From positions 1-64,000 of the forward strand of contig JAKVCA010000019.1 in NCBI GenBank assembly GCA_022448315.1: a stretch of 64,000 bases of DNA, given 5' to 3'. The translations under genes and the position numbers were made by a program. Within the stretch, counting starts at the first letter, position 1. The number at the start of each line of letters is the position of its first letter. The DNA comes from Pirellulaceae bacterium. Lineage in GTDB: Bacteria > Planctomycetota > Planctomycetia > Pirellulales > Pirellulaceae. Of this stretch, positions 26,943 through 36,417 are shown in pieces. The notes below the pieces were generated by a model. It was not told the DNA's origin and searched no databases. It saw only the letters and a list, made by a program, of their open reading frames with translations.

Positions 26943-27980
26943 TCAAAAGTTGCCATCAAGAGCATCGTAAATGGGACCAATATAGAGTTTCATGATCAGC
27001 GATATCGCGCAGACGATAACCATCCCGCCGACCATCAACATAACGGCAATCCCGCCAACGACGGACAGAGCCCGAAATGCCGTCGCCGCCCGCTCCTGAT
27101 AATCCTCGGATAGCCGATTGAGTGACTCCGTCAGCGTCCCGCTGATCTCCGCTGTTTCGATCACATCGAGGAAATCATCCGGGAAAACTCCGGCAGCCCC
27201 AAGTACCTCGTGGAATTGCCGCCCTCTTTCCAGGCCGTCCAGTATTTGGCCCTCATAACTCATGAACATAGGATTCTGAGTGCTGGATAAGCCGAGTTGC
27301 GCGCTCTTTAAGGCATCCATTCCCGCGTCGATCGCCATCCCGAAAGACCAGGCGAAGCGCGAAAGCGAAAGCAGTCTCAAAGAAGAGCCGAGCACAGGTA
27401 TCCGCATGGCGAAGGCTAGAGGCGCCGAGCCAAACCAACCTCGCAACAAACCACACAAAAGTAAAAAGACACTTCCAACCATCACGAAAACTCCGCCGAG
27501 AAACAGAGTCAGGTTCCCTTGCCACGGAAGCCCCAATCCAAAGATGTCGATGGGCTCCGTCTGGGTGGACTCGGCAATCACTCCCAAGACCGTAATCAAC
27601 AGAGAGATGATAAAAATGGCCCCTACGAACTCGAAGGCAGGCCACCAAATCATGGCTAGAAAACCACGGTACAGCTTCTGCAAACTTGCATAATGATCTG
27701 CAAGATGTTGGAACACATCTCCCAAGCGTCCACTCTGCTCACCCACGTGTACCATTTCTAACATCAACGATGGAAAATAATTTCCCTGTTCACTCAAAGC
27801 ATCGGTCAGCGACTCGCCCTGTCGAACACGCTGAACAACCTCCTGCATCCAACGCCGATTTTGCGGCGTTCCGCTTTCCGTTTCTCGTTGTAACAGCGTG
27901 AGAATATCGACACCGGCATTGAGTCCTGTGGCCATCCGATAACAAAAACGCTCCAAGATCTTCGTCTTGATTCTAGCCAT
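26943..27980 (-). CDS. Type II secretion system F (GspF/PilC-like) membrane protein
   Basis: A 345-residue protein with two repeats of the T2SSF domain: residues about 10-130 (CYRMATGLNAGVDILTLLQR and HVGEQSGRLGDVFQHLADHY) and 210-330 (FAWSFGMAIDAGMDALKSAQ and TAEISGTLTESLNRLS). Transmembrane helices lie near 110-140, 150-180 and 310-335. GspF/PilC proteins form the inner-membrane platform of type II secretion or type IV pili. No secretin, ATPase or pilin gene is nearby; the only likely partner is the secreted protein gene 66 bp upstream. Its machine is probably encoded elsewhere. Confidence 0.9.
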   Translation of the reverse strand: MARIKTKILERFCYRMATGLNAGVDILTLLQRETESGTPQNRRWMQEVVQRVRQGESLTDALSEQGNYFPSLMLEMVHVGEQSGRLGDVFQHLADHYASLQKLYRGFLAMIWWPAFEFVGAIFIISLLITVLGVIAESTQTEPIDIFGLGLPWQGNLTLFLGGVFVMVGSVFLLLCGLLRGWFGSAPLAFAMRIPVLGSSLRLLSLSRFAWSFGMAIDAGMDALKSAQLGLSSTQNPMFMSYEGQILDGLERGRQFHEVLGAAGVFPDDFLDVIETAEISGTLTESLNRLSEDYQERAATAFRALSVVGGIAVMLMVGGMVIVCAISLIMKLYIGPIYDALDGNF

Positions 27981-28046
27981 GAAATTTAATGCCTGGTCAT
28001 GTAGAAACCGCGAAACAAAACAGATGAGACTCCAGAGCCTCGCAGG

Positions 28047-29408
28047 TCATGGCAACTCCAACTTCTGAATTGCCCAATCCTGCTCGATGGTGAGGATTGC
28101 CGAGGGGGCTCGGTATTCAAAGACATGGTCGGCCAAATCTCCATCGATCCCGAACAGATAGGAGATCCCAACTTCATCTGACTTCTGCAACGTGGTCTCA
28201 AACGTGAAGTATTCAACGGCGTTGCCATCCGAATCGATGAGAATGGCCGGACTCTCAAAAAGCCACTGCCGATGTGACTCAAGGCTTCCCGTAGATTCGT
28301 CAAAGCGAATTCGCAACTGAATGGACTGCAATTGATTCACTTTACGCGTGCCCATCAACGTCACGACCGTCTTGCCTGTCCTCTGCTCAATCGGCTGCTC
28401 CAGTTTCAAATCCTTAAATTGAAATGAAGTCTCCACCGCGGGAAGTGTCACACGCAAGGATCCTTGCAATTCTTCGACCCATTGGTCAGATCGATCCGCT
28501 TTCTGCAATGTTGCACGAAAATCAACCCACCCCATTCCGCTTTGGACCGGCGTCTCCAATCGCTCCTGCCCCCGATCGGACTTCAAGACATGTTCGAGGT
28601 CCGTCGTTCCCTGCAGACGCGTCAGATCATGAACAATTGAAAGCGGCCTCAGACGCGGTTCCCATCGCATGCGTATCATCACCGCCGTCGTATCCAACAT
28701 CGGATTGGTCAAATCTGAGGTCGACTCGACACGCATGGGTTCGAAAAGAAAAACGCCTCCGGCGTGCAAAGGGGGCGTAGTAGAAAAATCCGGAGGCACG
28801 AGCATCAGCTGCAGTTTTCCAGGTAACGATCGAAAAGGGTGCAATCGAAATTGAGGAAACTTCCGTAGTAGCTCCGAAATCGCATCCCAATAAGTCACGT
28901 CCTCAAGATCGAGAACTTGGGGCTCCGTTTCCGTATTCAGTTTGTCAAACCCGTTCTGTGTCTGTTCCTCGATCGACTGCAACGCTTCCCACAGCGTCAT
29001 CTCTCCGTTCAGTGAAACTCGACTTGGACGTTTCATCTGCTCCGCCAGCTGAACCTCCAGATCACGGCGAATGCGAATCAAGGCCTCGCTCCGCTCAGGA
29101 CTGTCAGTCGATCGATTCGGTGGTAGGTCACGTAACAACCCCGGCCCCAGATCGATCAGCCGTTGGCTCGCTTGACGACGGACGGCCAATGAGTCTGCAT
29201 CCAACTCCGATACCCATTTCAGAATCTGCTCGGACGACACGCTGTCGGCCGTCAAAGCCCGATCTTCTTGCGAGTTGTTTTTCGGTGCCGTTTCAGGCTG
29301 CGCGTGTATCGCTGTGGGGCGATTCAAAACGCTGAAAATCATGACCCATCCCAAGAAGGAGAGGGCTCTGATCCGTCGGTCGATCCGCGAGGGAAAGAGT
29401 ATATGCAT
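28047..29408 (-). CDS. Secreted protein of unknown function
   Basis: A 453-residue protein with a signal peptide (LSFLGWVMIFSVLNRPTAIHA). After the signal comes a helical, HEAT-like segment (LAVRRQASQRLIDLGPGLL), then RVSLNGEMTLWEALQSIEEQ. This recalls the short secretin-like domains seen in planctomycete exported proteins, then long beta-rich regions (residues about 200-450). No catalytic motif is visible. It sits 66 bp upstream of the GspF-like gene on the same strand, so the two may be co-transcribed; a role in assembly or secretion is a guess. Confidence 0.6.
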   Translation of the reverse strand: MHILFPSRIDRRIRALSFLGWVMIFSVLNRPTAIHAQPETAPKNNSQEDRALTADSVSSEQILKWVSELDADSLAVRRQASQRLIDLGPGLLRDLPPNRSTDSPERSEALIRIRRDLEVQLAEQMKRPSRVSLNGEMTLWEALQSIEEQTQNGFDKLNTETEPQVLDLEDVTYWDAISELLRKFPQFRLHPFRSLPGKLQLMLVPPDFSTTPPLHAGGVFLFEPMRVESTSDLTNPMLDTTAVMIRMRWEPRLRPLSIVHDLTRLQGTTDLEHVLKSDRGQERLETPVQSGMGWVDFRATLQKADRSDQWVEELQGSLRVTLPAVETSFQFKDLKLEQPIEQRTGKTVVTLMGTRKVNQLQSIQLRIRFDESTGSLESHRQWLFESPAILIDSDGNAVEYFTFETTLQKSDEVGISYLFGIDGDLADHVFEYRAPSAILTIEQDWAIQKLELP

Positions 29409-29901
29409 TTTTTCCGCCCTTGACTTCGTAAGACGTGTCCGAACTCCTTGGGGCCCCTACAACGACACTCGTTCAGGCGAGATTCAGGTTTGCTGATGAC
29501 TGCGCTAAATTCCAAAGCCTTGCTCGAAATGGCCTCGCAACTCCACCTCCCTCACAAAGCCCACTTCAATCCCTCATCAACCGTTGTGATTCAGGGGCAC
29601 AAAACAACGAGCGACGCCATCCCCGAGTGCGAATCGTAACCGAAGCACCTGCTATAAACCAGTCATTCGCGAAGCCAGTCACCCCATACAAATGTTGACG
29701 AAACACAACAATGACCCAAAACAGTTTGAGGTCGTAAAAATCAACCTTCAATAAAAAATATGATGAATGTTCCCTGAACTTGACTTCAAAGGGCGCGATC
29801 GGCCCTGCTTTCTAAGCTAATTTCTAGAGCAGCGTGTGTCCGCGCCCCTAAGTTCAGCTCCCTTCTACCCGATTGATTGCCCATGATTGACGGTATCGCG
29901 C
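29409..29901. other. Intergenic stretch of about 490 bp
   Basis: Between the divergent secreted-protein gene and the decayed DUF1570 gene. An A/T-rich section (about 29735-29770) may hold a promoter. No gene or repeat is seen. Confidence 0.5.
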
Positions 29902-30942
29902 ATGTCAAAACGCCTCGACATATTGATGAAGAGGATATTGATGGTGATAGTCGCCAGCCTTGCAACCGCTCCTGCGGCTCTGGTTACCGCGCAAGATCAA
30001 GTCAAGGTGCTTTGGAACGACCAAATCCATACGGGCCGAATTCTCTTTTCGTCATCCTCGGATACGATTCTTTTGGCCCGAGACGGCCAAATCCACCATC
30101 TGCCTGGGACTTCAAAGACGGAGGCAGCGGCCGTCAAGGTTCATCTCGAGCCTGAGTCTCTTGCGGATATGAGCCAACAGCTGAGGCGAGATTTTGGCCC
30201 CAACCAGAGATCTCGTTTACCGGGCATTACACAATCGTCCATCCGCGTAGACAAGCTGAGTTATGGAAAACAAAGTTCGAAGATTTCTACGGCTGTTTTC
30301 ACCAATATTTCAGTCAACGAAATATTGAACTCCGTGAGCCGTAATTCAAGTTGGTCGCAATTGTCTTTAACCACTGGGGCGAATTCGTCAACTGCGCACG
30401 GCGAATGGGTGATCGCCTTACCTCGAGAATGATCAGTTATTACTCTCCGAAAACCAATCGTAATGCGATCCTCGGCTCTGGAGAGGCAACCTCCTCCTTA
30501 ACGACCCAGGAGGTGGGCAATCCCACCATCCTTCATGAGGTGACGCATCAGGCCGCATTCAACCGTGGAACCACCGCCGCTGCTGCCCATCGCCGCGATG
30601 GATCAGCGAAGGACTGTCAACCCTTCTGGAATCACAGGATAAGCGGTCCACATGTTCCCGATCCTACAAAGATCGGATCAACCCGCGGATGCTTGAAGCG
30701 TTAGCGAAAAAATGATAATGGAGCAATCGCAATTCGATCTGGAAGGCTTGGTTTCCAACGACGATCTGTTTCAAGACGATCCGGTCCTCGCCTACGCATC
30801 TGCTTGGCTCATTTCATTTTATCTTTCCGAGAAATTTCCCACCAAGTATGAACAACTCTTGCGAACCAAGTTTCGAAAAATTCCCTTTCGGCGAATCACC
30901 TGTCAGGAGCGACGAGATGACTGGGAGGCAATCTTTAGGTAG
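29902..30942 (+). pseudogene. Decayed DUF1570 (HExxH metallopeptidase-like) gene
   Basis: The reading shifts frame three times and crosses one stop, but all pieces fit one DUF1570-type protein of about 347 residues. Frame 1 gives a signal peptide (LMVIVASLATAPAALVTAQ) and continues to RRDFGP near 30200. Frame 3 then reads PEISFTGHYTIVHPRRQAEL and continues to VAIVFNHWGEF, SYYSPKTNRN and ILHEVTHQAAFN, whose HEVTH is a zinc-binding motif. Frame 2 gives PSPRWISEGLSTLLESQDKR to LEALAKK. Frame 1 resumes with FDLEGLVSNDDLFQ and AYASAWLISFYLSEK. A TAA interrupts frame 3 at 30342-30344. Each shift is explained by one missing base in a homopolymer: C near 30200, C near 30587, A near 30706. The 3' end overlaps the convergent membrane-protein gene. 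Members of this family are secreted proteins of unknown role. Confidence 0.85.
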
Positions 30943-31852
30943 CCACCCCATCTTTTTGAAGAACGGATTCTGGACTTTTATGATCACTTGAAGTCACCCG
31001 TTTCATCGCTCGCCCGGAAATCCAAGGCTCAAAGGGTAGAAGGAAAAGTGCGACAAGAATCGCATTGAAGTGGAATCCGTAATCAACAAAGGTTCCCAGC
31101 ACTCCTGTGTAGAAGCCCAGCAACCCGAGGCCTACCAGGGTTCGAGGCCATCTGCCAAACCAGCAGAGGAACGAGAACGTTTCGATCACCAAAGCTCCAG
31201 TTTGCAACAGTTGGGCAATCAGTCGATTTGCCAGAGCAAGTTGGGCAAACGGGCTCGCTTGCCAGCCCCAAAGATAAATCCACAACTGAAGAGAGAGTCC
31301 ATTTCCCCAATCCAATCCACTGGTTGAAATTTTGGTGACGCCCGCCCACGCATGAAAAATTCCGAGGTAAAAAACGGCGAGGTAAAACACCCACCGGGGA
31401 TAAAGTTTGAGCTGCCAGAAGGTACCGGCTTGGCACGCAGCGACAATTTCAACCCGGTAAAGATGAAACCAGGCCGCATGGAGAAAAATGAGCATGTTGG
31501 CGACGTGAAAAATATGGGCACCGTTCGCCACGTTTTCCATCCTCAAGGCCCAAATCAACATAAAGCACACCGACGTTGTCGCAGGCGTCCAGGCCAAACC
31601 TCGCTTCAGAGCCCAACCAATGGCAGCCACCACGAGCAGAACTCGTAGTGCTTGATAAACGTAGAGCGAGCTCAGGATTTGCTCGGGGAAGAACGAAATG
31701 AGCGTCGCCGAATCGGCTCGCAAGCCAGTTTGATGGGATGGCCCTAGAATCGCCAGGCAAATTGCAAAGGATATCAGGATCCAGACCGTCATCTGCCCGA
31801 AATCCGGATAGGTGCAATCGAACCAACCTTTGCATAAGCGTTTCATTCTCAT
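30935..31852 (-). CDS. HTTM-like multi-pass membrane protein
   Basis: About 305 residues from the ATG at 31852, with about eight hydrophobic helices, for example TVWILISFAICLAILGP and ILVALFLLPFEPWI. The layout and segments such as HLYRVEIVAACQAGTFWQLK and LQTGALVIETFSFLCWF fit the HTTM family (vitamin-K-dependent carboxylase-like membrane domain), whose bacterial role is mostly unknown. Its ATG overlaps the stop of the upstream 152-residue gene in a TGATG arrangement, so the two are translationally coupled. Family assignment is moderate. Confidence 0.7.
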   Translation of the reverse strand: MRMKRLCKGWFDCTYPDFGQMTVWILISFAICLAILGPSHQTGLRADSATLISFFPEQILSSLYVYQALRVLLVVAAIGWALKRGLAWTPATTSVCFMLIWALRMENVANGAHIFHVANMLIFLHAAWFHLYRVEIVAACQAGTFWQLKLYPRWVFYLAVFYLGIFHAWAGVTKISTSGLDWGNGLSLQLWIYLWGWQASPFAQLALANRLIAQLLQTGALVIETFSFLCWFGRWPRTLVGLGLLGFYTGVLGTFVDYGFHFNAILVALFLLPFEPWISGRAMKRVTSSDHKSPESVLQKDGVAT

Positions 31853-32310
31853 CAAGGTCGCTCGACTTTGAGTGCGAGCCTCTCTACCGGACCGACACGG
31901 TTTTCATCCAGTGCACCGACTACGGTCATTTCGATCCTCAGATACGGCGTATCTGGCCAGACGTCGATTTGCTCCAACAAGTGGCGACTCAACTCCTGCT
32001 CCGTCGGTACCTGACCGAAACGATCCAAGGTTTCAGCAGGCTGAATCCCGACCCCCAACCCCACCGGGTTGCCGTCGTAAACTCGTTGCAGTTTCAAACT
32101 GGCCAGATCAATCTCGCGACCGTTAGCGTCTGTGACGAAGTATTCGCAGTAACAAGCTGGCTCATCGCAAAACATGGGTGAAATGGTGAATGGAAAACGC
32201 TCACCCAAGACGATCGGACCGATCAGGTTGATCACAATAAACCCAACGATAAAAACGGTTTCCTGTCGTCGCATTCGCGAGTTCATTGGAGACGTGCCTG
32301 CGTCCGGCAT
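31852..32310 (-). CDS. Small membrane-anchored partner of the HTTM-like protein
   Basis: A 152-residue protein with one N-terminal helix (TVFIVGFIVINLIGPIVLG) followed by PFTISPMFCDEPACYCEYFV, a Cys-containing segment, and a beta-rich C-terminal domain. I do not know a named family. It starts 22 bp after glgC and ends coupled to the HTTM-like gene, so the two probably form one membrane complex. The CDEPACYC cysteines could form a disulfide outside the membrane. Confidence 0.65.
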   Translation of the reverse strand: MPDAGTSPMNSRMRRQETVFIVGFIVINLIGPIVLGERFPFTISPMFCDEPACYCEYFVTDANGREIDLASLKLQRVYDGNPVGLGVGIQPAETLDRFGQVPTEQELSRHLLEQIDVWPDTPYLRIEMTVVGALDENRVGPVERLALKVERP

Positions 32311-32332
32311 GGCATCGAGACCTTATCTGAAA

Positions 32333-33628
32333 TCAAGGCTTTAAAGTCCAACCTTCAGGCAAGGTCGAATCCTTGACCACGATCGGAATTCCATCGCGGA
32401 TAATCACCGCTCCATCTGGCGACTGAAAGTCCTCGTGACCCGTTGAATTCTCGATACGAACCCCATCACCGATCCGACAGTTCTTATCGACAATCGCTCC
32501 ATTGATCAAGCTTCCGGCACCAATTCCCAGAGACACATGATCGGCTCCCTGCTCGGCTTCTTTGGTATCAAAAAAATCAGCCCCCATCACGATCGAGTTT
32601 TTGATCGTGACATTTTCGCCCACATTGCAGCGTAGCCCGATCACACTATTCTCGATCACGGTGCCTTTACCAATCCGGCAACCATCTGCGAGCAGGCTGT
32701 TGTGAATTTTGGCATCCGCAATCCGAGTGGGTGGCAGAAAACGGGCACGGGTGTAAACCGGTGCCTCCGGTGCAGAAAAATCGAAGGGCGGGTGGTCACC
32801 CGCGAGGCTCAAGTTCGCCTCGTAAAAAGAGCGGATTGTCCCAATATCCTCCCAATACCCATCGAACAAATGCACCTTCACCTTGCGAGCGCGGATGGCA
32901 GCCGGAAACACCTCTTTTCCGAAATCGGTATACTCGGTTTTATCAAGAACCTCAAAAAGTGTTTCCCGATTGAACAGATAGATTCCCATGCTCGCCAGAC
33001 AATCACGACCCAGGCTCTGAACGCCATGGGCATCAATCCACTCGGGCGGCATACGGACGAGGTCGATTTCCTCGTCAGACTGAGGCTTCTCCAGAAAGCC
33101 GACAACCTTCCCCTCATCATCGACACGCATCACACCAAGTGACTTGGCGTCGTTTCGAGTCACAGGAATTGCAGCGATCGAGACGTCTGCTTTGGATTGC
33201 AGGTGGGTCTCGATCATCTCCCGAAAATCCATTCGGTAGAGCTGGTCTCCGGAGAGAATCAAAACAAGGTCGGCCGACTCAGGCAAGCTTCTGATGTACC
33301 TGAGATTTTTTCGAACCGCATCAGCGGTTCCTTCATACCAGTCGGCCCCGGCATCCGGTGTCTCTTGGGCTGCCAACATCTCGACGAAACCGCCAGTGAA
33401 TTGATCAAACGTGTAAGTACGGCGAATATGCTGATGCAAACTTGCGGACATGAACTGGGTAACGACAAAAATTCGATTGATACCACTGTTGATGCAATTC
33501 GAAATCGGGATATCAATCAGGCGATACTTCCCCGCGAGTGGCACCGCAGGCTTGGAGCGAATCCCGGTCAACGGCGACAGTCGCGTTCCTCGACCTCCTC
33601 CAAGCACAAGCGAAACAACACTAGGCAT
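32333..33628 (-). CDS. glgC: Glucose-1-phosphate adenylyltransferase
   Basis: About 431 residues from the ATG at 33628. It makes ADP-glucose for glycogen synthesis. VLGGGRGTRLSPLTGIRSK is the nucleotide-binding loop, KPAVPLAGKYRLIDIPISNC is the classic GlgC signature, and VLILSGDQLYRMDF carries the catalytic aspartate. The C-terminal third is a left-handed beta-helix with hexapeptide repeats (GTVIENSVIGLRCNVGEN), involved in oligomerisation and allosteric control. Two membrane-protein genes follow closely downstream. Confidence 0.96.
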   Translation of the reverse strand: MPSVVSLVLGGGRGTRLSPLTGIRSKPAVPLAGKYRLIDIPISNCINSGINRIFVVTQFMSASLHQHIRRTYTFDQFTGGFVEMLAAQETPDAGADWYEGTADAVRKNLRYIRSLPESADLVLILSGDQLYRMDFREMIETHLQSKADVSIAAIPVTRNDAKSLGVMRVDDEGKVVGFLEKPQSDEEIDLVRMPPEWIDAHGVQSLGRDCLASMGIYLFNRETLFEVLDKTEYTDFGKEVFPAAIRARKVKVHLFDGYWEDIGTIRSFYEANLSLAGDHPPFDFSAPEAPVYTRARFLPPTRIADAKIHNSLLADGCRIGKGTVIENSVIGLRCNVGENVTIKNSIVMGADFFDTKEAEQGADHVSLGIGAGSLINGAIVDKNCRIGDGVRIENSTGHEDFQSPDGAVIIRDGIPIVVKDSTLPEGWTLKP

Positions 33629-34071
33629 CAAAGTCTCTCTTTCCGTTTTTTTCCTGTTGCTAACTCAATAAATTCTGCCCGCCCCGCGTGTGTCGTTCAC
33701 AACTTTGTCACTTGAGGGAGAATCGCCTGAGACCGCTCCGTTTCCGTGGACGACGGAGTTGCCGTGAAAAGTCGATAGACCAACGCTGCCGACTTCAACG
33801 CCATCAAAATACCAGTCGTGTGGAGTCGTGAACAAGGTGGGGAAAGCGAGACTTCAACGAATTCACATCGCATCTTGGTGATTTTTTTCTTTTCACACGC
33901 CGCCAAATCACTGCCCGCGATCTGCGGTACTCCGCCAAGGCCTACGCGATTCGGAGTCGACTTGCTGGCATTATGAAAAAAGCTGGCATTCCGCCTGAAG
34001 TTGCGTTGTGGCGCCTGACGAATTCATCAGAGACGAAGCGTCAGATTGTTTCACGCAGAAGAGATCATCGG
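33629..34071. other. Intergenic stretch between divergent glgC and the TIGR03546 gene
   Basis: No gene or strong element is seen. The reading frame of the downstream gene is open back to 33973 but lacks family character before 34072. Confidence 0.5.
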
Positions 34072-34590
34072 ATGATCCACTCATTCTTCACTTTCCTAAG
34101 GCTCATGGTGAGCACCTTCCGAGGAACCCATTCACCCCAGCAACTGGCCTGGGGCGTGACGTTGGGTCTGGCGTTCGGGCTGATCCCGAACGACAGTCTT
34201 CTGGTGGCCATCCTTGGTGTCGTGATTCTCGCCACGAAAACCAATCTATTTGTGGCTTCGGTCTCAGTGATTGTTTTTTCTTGGTTTGGTTTTTTGGGCG
34301 ATGAACTGTTGCACCGTTTAGGTGCTAGGATTTTGACCGTTCCGGCGTGGCAGGAATTTTTTGCGTGGGCCAGCAACGCGCCCGTTGTGCCCTGGACTCG
34401 ATTCAACAATACGGTTGCCATGGGTTCGATCGCTTTGAGCATCGCCCTCTTTTATCCGACTTACCACCTGAGCTTGGCCTTTTTTGACAACATCTTGCCA
34501 AAGATCCATTGCAAACTGAGTAAGTCTCGTGTCTACCGATTCGTCACTCGAACTCCGATTCCCTCAACCTCGACGGGGGAAACGACATGA
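34072..34590 (+). CDS. TIGR03546 family membrane protein
   Basis: About 172 residues from the ATG at 34072 (MIHSFFTFLRLMVSTFRG). The N-terminal HSPQQLAWGVTLGLAFGLIP is the conserved DUF2062-like block of this family. It has about three membrane helices (LLVAILGVVILATKTNLFV, VASVSVIVFSWFGFLG, VAMGSIALSIALFYPT). TIGR03546 and TIGR03545 genes are known as neighbouring pairs in several bacteria; their function is unknown. The stop overlaps the ATG of the partner by 4 bp. Confidence 0.82.
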   Translation: MIHSFFTFLRLMVSTFRGTHSPQQLAWGVTLGLAFGLIPNDSLLVAILGVVILATKTNLFVASVSVIVFSWFGFLGDELLHRLGARILTVPAWQEFFAWASNAPVVPWTRFNNTVAMGSIALSIALFYPTYHLSLAFFDNILPKIHCKLSKSRVYRFVTRTPIPSTSTGETT

Positions 34591-36332
34591 TCCGTTGGAC
34601 GTACGTCATTCCACGGGGCGTCATGGCCAGCCTGTTGCTTTTAACGCTGTTGATGGGTGTTGGTCCAGCTCTGAGATGGTCACTGATCCAATCTGTCCAA
34701 ACCGCAACGGGAGCGAAAGTCGAAATTGAATCGCTGCGCATGGATTGGCTTGCGGGCTCCGCAACCCTCAATGAAATCGAGGTTGCCCATCCCAATCGCC
34801 CCTTCCGGAATCTTGTGCAAGCGAGTAGGGCCGAACTGGATTTCGATGTTCCAGCACTTCTCCGGAAAGAGTGGGTGGTCGAAAACGCGACGCTCCAAAA
34901 TGTTGAATTTGGGCAGCCACGAGTCAAGTCCGGCCAACTACCAAAAGCGGCAATCCGCTCCACCAATGAAACTCCAGTTGTGGATTGGTTGGACCCGGCA
35001 AAACAGCGGGCGTCAAACCAATTGAAAGATTGGCTTTCAAAACTCGGTGATCTTGGTACGGAAACTCTGACCCGAGAATTTCAAACCGCCCAGGTCACAG
35101 CGGAGCTTTCAACCAAGTGGCCCAAGGAGTATGAAGACTTACGAAGTCGCTTCGACCTGGTGAATTCCCAGTATGAAGAGCTCAAACGCCTTGCGACTCG
35201 CCCCAAGGGAAATCCACTTCGCATGGTGGAAATGGTCTCGTCGGTACGGAGCAATGTCGAGATCTCTCTCACGGAGATTGACGCAATCTACACGGACTTA
35301 AAACGGCTAAGACAGCAGATTCCGATCGACAAACAAAGGCTCCTCGATGCGAAGGCACATGATGAGGAATGCATTCGAGCATGGGCAAAATCGCCTAAGA
35401 TCAGCGGCGAAGACATCACGCAGAGCCTGTTCGGAGACGAGTACGGCACCCAAATCCACGAGACCCTGAACTGGATTCAGTGGATCAGGCAGGTCATTCC
35501 AGATCTGGATGAAGATTTTCGACCCGAACGAGCTCGTGGAATCGACGTTCGGTTTACCCCTCAGGATTTCACACCCACGTTTTGGATCAAGTCTGCCGAC
35601 ATCACAGGCGCGGCGCCGTTCGGAAAAAGCGGAAGTTCGCTTCCGTTCCAAGGCACCGTTAAAAATTTGTCGACCCATCCTAGAAGAGTCAATGCCCCCA
35701 CTTCAATCGACCTGTCGACCAGCGGAGAACAACCGATTTTCGTGAAGGCGGAATTGCTAAGAATAGGAAACTCGAACCAAGATCGCATTTCGATCCATGC
35801 ACCATCGCTTCTTCAGAAGGCCCAATCTTTCGGTGAAACAAGTTCCGTAGTGCTGGCCTTTCCCGAGGGAAGGGCAAGCCTAGAAATCGATGCCACCATC
35901 AATGATGGCCACCTCAAGGGAGTCATTCGGCTTGTCCAAAGTCCTTTCCCAATCATCTTCGAGCATGTAGCCCCAAAGCTTGGCGGCAGTTACACCCTCG
36001 CGATGATGGGACATGCAACCGATGCCATCGATCGGTCCGAAGTGGTGATTCGACTTGAAGGTCCTGTGCGCTCACCCAAGTTGACGCTGGACTCCACCGT
36101 CGGCCCACAATTGGCCGCAGCTTTCAATGATGTTGCGGACCAGATTATTGCTGATCAAGCTCAAAGGATTCGAGAAGGAATTGACGAAAAAATCGGTGCG
36201 ACGCTTTCCCAAGCAAATCGCTTTCTTGATGATGTCGCAGCCTTTCAGCAGACACTCCAAGCGATCGACACCGAGATCTCGACCATCAAGCAGAACGTCG
36301 CAAAGTATCTGACAAATGGTCTTTTGAGGTAA
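34587..36332 (+). CDS. TIGR03545 family membrane-anchored protein
   Basis: A 581-residue protein with one N-terminal membrane helix (GVMASLLLLTLLMGVGPAL), followed by a segment resembling AsmA-like domains (VQTATGAKVEIESLRMDW, GSATLNEIEVAHPNRPFRNL) and a long region with coiled-coil character. AsmA-like proteins bridge the inner and outer membranes and may carry lipids. It begins inside the end of its TIGR03546 partner, and the two probably act as one complex in the envelope. The C-terminus is helical (EGIDEKIGATLSQANRFL). Confidence 0.82.
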   Translation: MIRWTYVIPRGVMASLLLLTLLMGVGPALRWSLIQSVQTATGAKVEIESLRMDWLAGSATLNEIEVAHPNRPFRNLVQASRAELDFDVPALLRKEWVVENATLQNVEFGQPRVKSGQLPKAAIRSTNETPVVDWLDPAKQRASNQLKDWLSKLGDLGTETLTREFQTAQVTAELSTKWPKEYEDLRSRFDLVNSQYEELKRLATRPKGNPLRMVEMVSSVRSNVEISLTEIDAIYTDLKRLRQQIPIDKQRLLDAKAHDEECIRAWAKSPKISGEDITQSLFGDEYGTQIHETLNWIQWIRQVIPDLDEDFRPERARGIDVRFTPQDFTPTFWIKSADITGAAPFGKSGSSLPFQGTVKNLSTHPRRVNAPTSIDLSTSGEQPIFVKAELLRIGNSNQDRISIHAPSLLQKAQSFGETSSVVLAFPEGRASLEIDATINDGHLKGVIRLVQSPFPIIFEHVAPKLGGSYTLAMMGHATDAIDRSEVVIRLEGPVRSPKLTLDSTVGPQLAAAFNDVADQIIADQAQRIREGIDEKIGATLSQANRFLDDVAAFQQTLQAIDTEISTIKQNVAKYLTNGLLR

Positions 36333-36417
36333 ACGCGGAGGTAAGTTGGCCGAGGCTCCGAAGGCGAGATTTTCGAGGCATCCCTCCCCAAATTGCCGAT
36401 GATACCTGCCGTAGCGA

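Noticed and set aside
30700-30716. Programmed frameshift at the A-run of the DUF1570 gene
   Set aside because: One slippery run cannot explain the two other shifts and the nonsense codon in the same gene; decay or assembly error is simpler.
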